6,901 nt of DNA from Hyphomicrobiales bacterium (GTDB lineage: Bacteria > Pseudomonadota > Alphaproteobacteria > Rhizobiales > Aestuariivirgaceae), in NCBI GenBank assembly GCA_025356765.1, contig JANXRO010000239.1, positions 1 to 6,901 of the forward strand. Reading direction: 5' to 3'. Position 1 is the first letter of the stretch. Each line of letters begins with the position of its first letter. The translations under genes and the position numbers were made by a program. Below the pieces are notes generated by a model. The model worked only from the letters and a program-made list of their open reading frames with translations, searched no databases and was not told the DNA's origin. Shown piece by piece: positions 6,138 through 6,901 of this stretch.

Positions 6138-6170
6138 GTCAAGATAGTGGCGCTGGCCTATGTTCTCCCT

Positions 6171-6755
6171 GTGGCTAAAACCAAGTATCATCATGGCGAT
6201 CTCTATCAACAGCTGCTCAACGCGGGTGAACAGGCTTTGGCAGAAATGCCCTTGGATAAAGTATCGCTGCGCGAAATTGCCAGAAGGGCTGGGGTTTCCC
6301 ATGCTGCACCCAAACACCATTTTCCAACAACGGGCCATTTATTGGGTGAAATTGCGGCGAGGGGCTATCAGACTTTTGTGAAAGCCTTGGGTGAAGCTGC
6401 CGATTCTGCGCAAGAACAAACGCCTCAATCCCGCCTTCACGCCATGGGCCGGGCCTATCAACGCTTTGCTGAAAGCCATGCGGCGGCCTATCAATTGATG
6501 TTTGGTGGTGCAGGCCATTGCGCCATGACACCAAACTTGGTTGCTGCGTCTTTTGCAGCGTGGAACCAGCTTTATGATTCTGTTTTGCCCATTGTTGGTG
6601 CGGGGCGCGCCAATGCGGCGGCTTTGCATATTTGGTCGGCATCGCATGGCCTTGCCATGTTGAAGCTTGCAAACCGGCTTCCGCCATTTGTAGCCAAGCA
6701 CAATGTTGAAGAACAGGAATTGCAAATTATGCTGGCAGGCTTGGCGGCAGAATGA
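6171..6755 (+). CDS. TetR/AcrR-family transcriptional regulator
   Basis: A 194-residue one-component repressor-type regulator. The N-terminal domain shows the common opening AKTKYHHGDL (2-11), then a helix-turn-helix at about 31-51 (VSLREIARRAGVSHAAPKHHF). The remainder is helical ligand-binding/dimerisation sequence; AYQLMFGG about two-thirds along is typical of the WHG-type C-terminal domain (TetR_C_33, PF13305). The position after the recognition helix reads KHHFPTTGHLL where most relatives have YRHFPDKEALL. I chose GTG at 6171 because V-AKTKYHHGDL is the usual beginning; GTG at 6147 adds eight uncharacteristic residues and abuts the right operator box. Neither has a clear Shine-Dalgarno, so a leaderless transcript is possible. 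The stop overlaps the TSUP permease start, and the gene diverges from the ABA4-like gene across three operator boxes, so it probably controls both directions. The inducer is unknown. Confidence 0.93.
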   Translation: MAKTKYHHGDLYQQLLNAGEQALAEMPLDKVSLREIARRAGVSHAAPKHHFPTTGHLLGEIAARGYQTFVKALGEAADSAQEQTPQSRLHAMGRAYQRFAESHAAAYQLMFGGAGHCAMTPNLVAASFAAWNQLYDSVLPIVGAGRANAAALHIWSASHGLAMLKLANRLPPFVAKHNVEEQELQIMLAGLAAE

Positions 6756-6901
6756 TGGACGTGACAACCGTTGTGTTTTTGGCGGCGGCCGCATTCATTG
6801 CTGGCTTTGTGGATTCCATCGCGGGTGGCGGCGGGCTTATCGCTTTGCCAGCCTTGCTCATTGCGGGGTTTGATCCTGTTTCCGCTTTGGCCACCAACAA
6901 G
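6752..6901 (+). CDS. TSUP (TauE/SafE-type) permease, partial (3' end outside window)
   Basis: The first 50 residues of a membrane permease of the TSUP family (sulfite exporter TauE/SafE, PF01925; E. coli YfcA-like). The first membrane helix contains the family pattern GFVDSIAGGGGLIALPALL (18-36), followed by the usual ALATNK (45-50) at the window edge. Members move sulfur-containing or other small organic anions across the inner membrane; the substrate cannot be told from this fragment. Two in-frame ATG codons are possible: 6752 (ATGA overlap of 4 bases with the TetR stop) and 6755 (TGATG, 1-base overlap). Either way it is translationally coupled to the TetR gene, which implies co-transcription and hence control by the same operator region. 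Confidence 0.92.
   Translation, partial: MMDVTTVVFLAAAAFIAGFVDSIAGGGGLIALPALLIAGFDPVSALATNK

Larger units (their letters stand above)
6078..6142. promoter_or_regulatory. Triple operator for the divergent TetR regulator
   Basis: Three 13-bp near-palindromes of the form TTGACA-N-TGTCAA: TTGACAATGTAAA (6078-6090), ATGACAGTGTCAA (6109-6121) and TTTACATTGTCAA (6130-6142), each with one mismatch between its half-sites. Centres 6084, 6115 and 6136 are 31 and 21 bp apart, three and two helix turns, so bound dimers would lie on one face of the DNA. The outer boxes with flanks form a perfect 16-bp inverted repeat (6075-6090 with 6130-6145), and TGTCAAGATA is repeated directly at 6116-6125 and 6137-6146. 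Size and symmetry suit TetR-family operators, and the divergent TetR gene is the obvious binder; that link is inferred. Confidence 0.72.

Noticed and set aside
6075..6145. 16-bp inverted repeat as ends of a small mobile element
   Set aside because: Only 39 bases lie between the arms, with no transposase and no target duplication seen. The repeated TTGACA-N-TGTCAA pattern and the flanking divergent genes fit operators better.
6147..6170. TetR start at GTG 6147
   Set aside because: It adds eight residues foreign to the family, lacks a ribosome site and abuts the operator; GTG 6171 gives the conserved AKTKYHHGDL opening.

Overview
The window reads as chromosomal DNA of an alphaproteobacterium, most likely of the Rhizobiales/Hyphomicrobiales group. 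The basis is the SodB sequence, which resembles rhizobial iron SODs; the DEAD-box helicase, whose N-terminus and motif spacing match rhizobial homologues; and a promoter that fits the Sinorhizobium housekeeping form CTTGAC-N17-CTATAT exactly. I see no rRNA, tRNA, CRISPR array, insertion sequence or phage gene.

Left part (1-1066), all on the minus strand: the N-terminal part of a RimB/RimK-type retropepsin-like peptidase runs off the left edge. It is followed, on the map, by a rho-independent terminator and a complete iron superoxide dismutase gene (sodB). The 240-base gap between sodB and the next gene is not empty. It holds a very good promoter on the plus strand with no ORF behind it. The roughly 105 bases downstream fold into a forked structure followed by five T, so I call a candidate small RNA whose 3' end is antisense to the 3' end of the helicase gene.

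Middle part (1307-6064), a minus-strand row in transcription order: ABA4-like (DUF4281) membrane protein, an unnamed polytopic membrane protein (overlapping, translationally coupled), a short RecQ helicase with no winged-helix domain, and a DeaD/CsdA-type DEAD-box RNA helicase. The gaps are an overlap, 54 bases and 94 bases, so the four may be co-transcribed, although weak hairpins in the gaps leave room for internal ends or starts. Both helicases appear to start with TTG.

Right part (6065-6901): a divergent TetR-family regulator on the plus strand, whose stop overlaps the start of a TSUP (TauE/SafE-type) permease gene that is cut by the window edge. Between the TetR gene and the ABA4-like gene are three copies of a 13-bp near-palindrome with the pattern TTGACA-N-TGTCAA, centred 31 and 21 bp apart, that is, whole numbers of helix turns. 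They cover the candidate promoter elements of both directions. The simplest reading is that the TetR protein represses itself (with the permease gene) and the two membrane-protein genes from one shared operator region. The ligand and the function of the membrane pair are unknown.
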